Below, in pieces: positions 63,901 through 64,000 of a stretch of DNA of 64,000 bases. The notes beneath the pieces were generated by a model. That model was not told the origin of the DNA. It did not search any database and worked only from the letters and a program-made list of their open reading frames with translations. A program made the position numbers and the translations under genes. How positions within the stretch are numbered: the first letter of the stretch is position 1; every line of letters begins with the position of its first letter. Origin of the DNA: Sulfurimonas sp. (lineage in GTDB: Bacteria > Campylobacterota > Campylobacteria > Campylobacterales > Sulfurimonadaceae); assembly GCF_019429335.1 (NCBI RefSeq), contig NZ_JAHYJB010000006.1, forward strand, positions 34,798 to 98,797, given 5' to 3'.

Positions 63901-64000
63901 CATCATCAACTTCATTTAACTGTTCCAAATCTTCCCAAGATACATATTTTCTATCAAGCCATTTTGCGTTTGTGTCTACAGCAAGCAGGACTAACAGACG

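Overview
This is chromosomal DNA from a low-GC member of the Campylobacterota (Epsilonproteobacteria), most like Sulfurimonas or a close relative. That placement is inferred from gene content and order. The run rplU-rpmA-obgE-proB-fmt-birA-parA-parB-atpF'-atpF-atpH-atpA is typical of the group. So are futalosine-pathway menaquinone synthesis (mqnE), Pgl-type N-glycosylation genes (pglF, pglB), the two-gene b/b' ATP synthase stator, and OprD-like porins. Most of the window is ordinary, tightly packed core genome with many 1-4 base start/stop overlaps.

Layout. 1-7,758 (minus): ATP synthase stator genes, chromosome partitioning, biotin ligase, fmt, proB, obgE, L27 and L21. 7,892-14,798 (minus): one operon of dapE, a periplasmic thioredoxin-like protein, ridA, and a tripartite RND efflux pump (TolC-like, membrane fusion protein, RND). 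15,061-21,956: a LapA-style type I secretion island. A strong TTGACA-N17-TATAAT promoter drives a TolC-like protein, a two-part LapB-like ABC transporter, a HlyD-like adaptor and a LuxR-type regulator. Facing them is a small acidic repeat protein with a LapA-like retention module and a TAAG (LapG-type) cleavage motif. 22,100-31,565: tRNA-Ser, pyrF, and an acetate module (acs, exonuclease, cNMP/CBS/DUF294 protein, actP, DUF485, porin). 31,700-34,300: two tiny one-helix membrane proteins and a two-component system. 34,396-46,537 (plus): cyclophilin, queH, fabZ-lpxA, clpX, mreBC, carB, and a four-gene operon ending in a glutathionylspermidine-synthase-like ATP-grasp enzyme. 46,550-56,482 (minus): pglF, pgi, galU, pglB, mqnE, metK and an orphan lsrK (AI-2 kinase). 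56,514-64,000: an accessory end with a decayed hipBA locus, a sulfate-uptake cluster (rrf2, sbp, porin, cysTWA) and a transposase remnant.

The most interesting part is the type I secretion island. Its putative substrate is only about 430 residues, with a KSDKED-type repeat core where giant adhesins carry repeated domains, yet it keeps the N-terminal retention module and cleavage site. Its ABC transporter is split in two reading frames at a CAAAAAC heptamer, so it is either a frameshift mutation, a sequence error or a programmed -1 frameshift. Other points for a second look: a 26-residue cysK remnant coupled to cysT; paired 24-bp repeats upstream of sbp that look like operators for the adjacent Rrf2 regulator; a structured intergenic repeat present twice; small proteins that standard gene calling would miss; and a terminator whose stem contains both stop codons of convergent genes.
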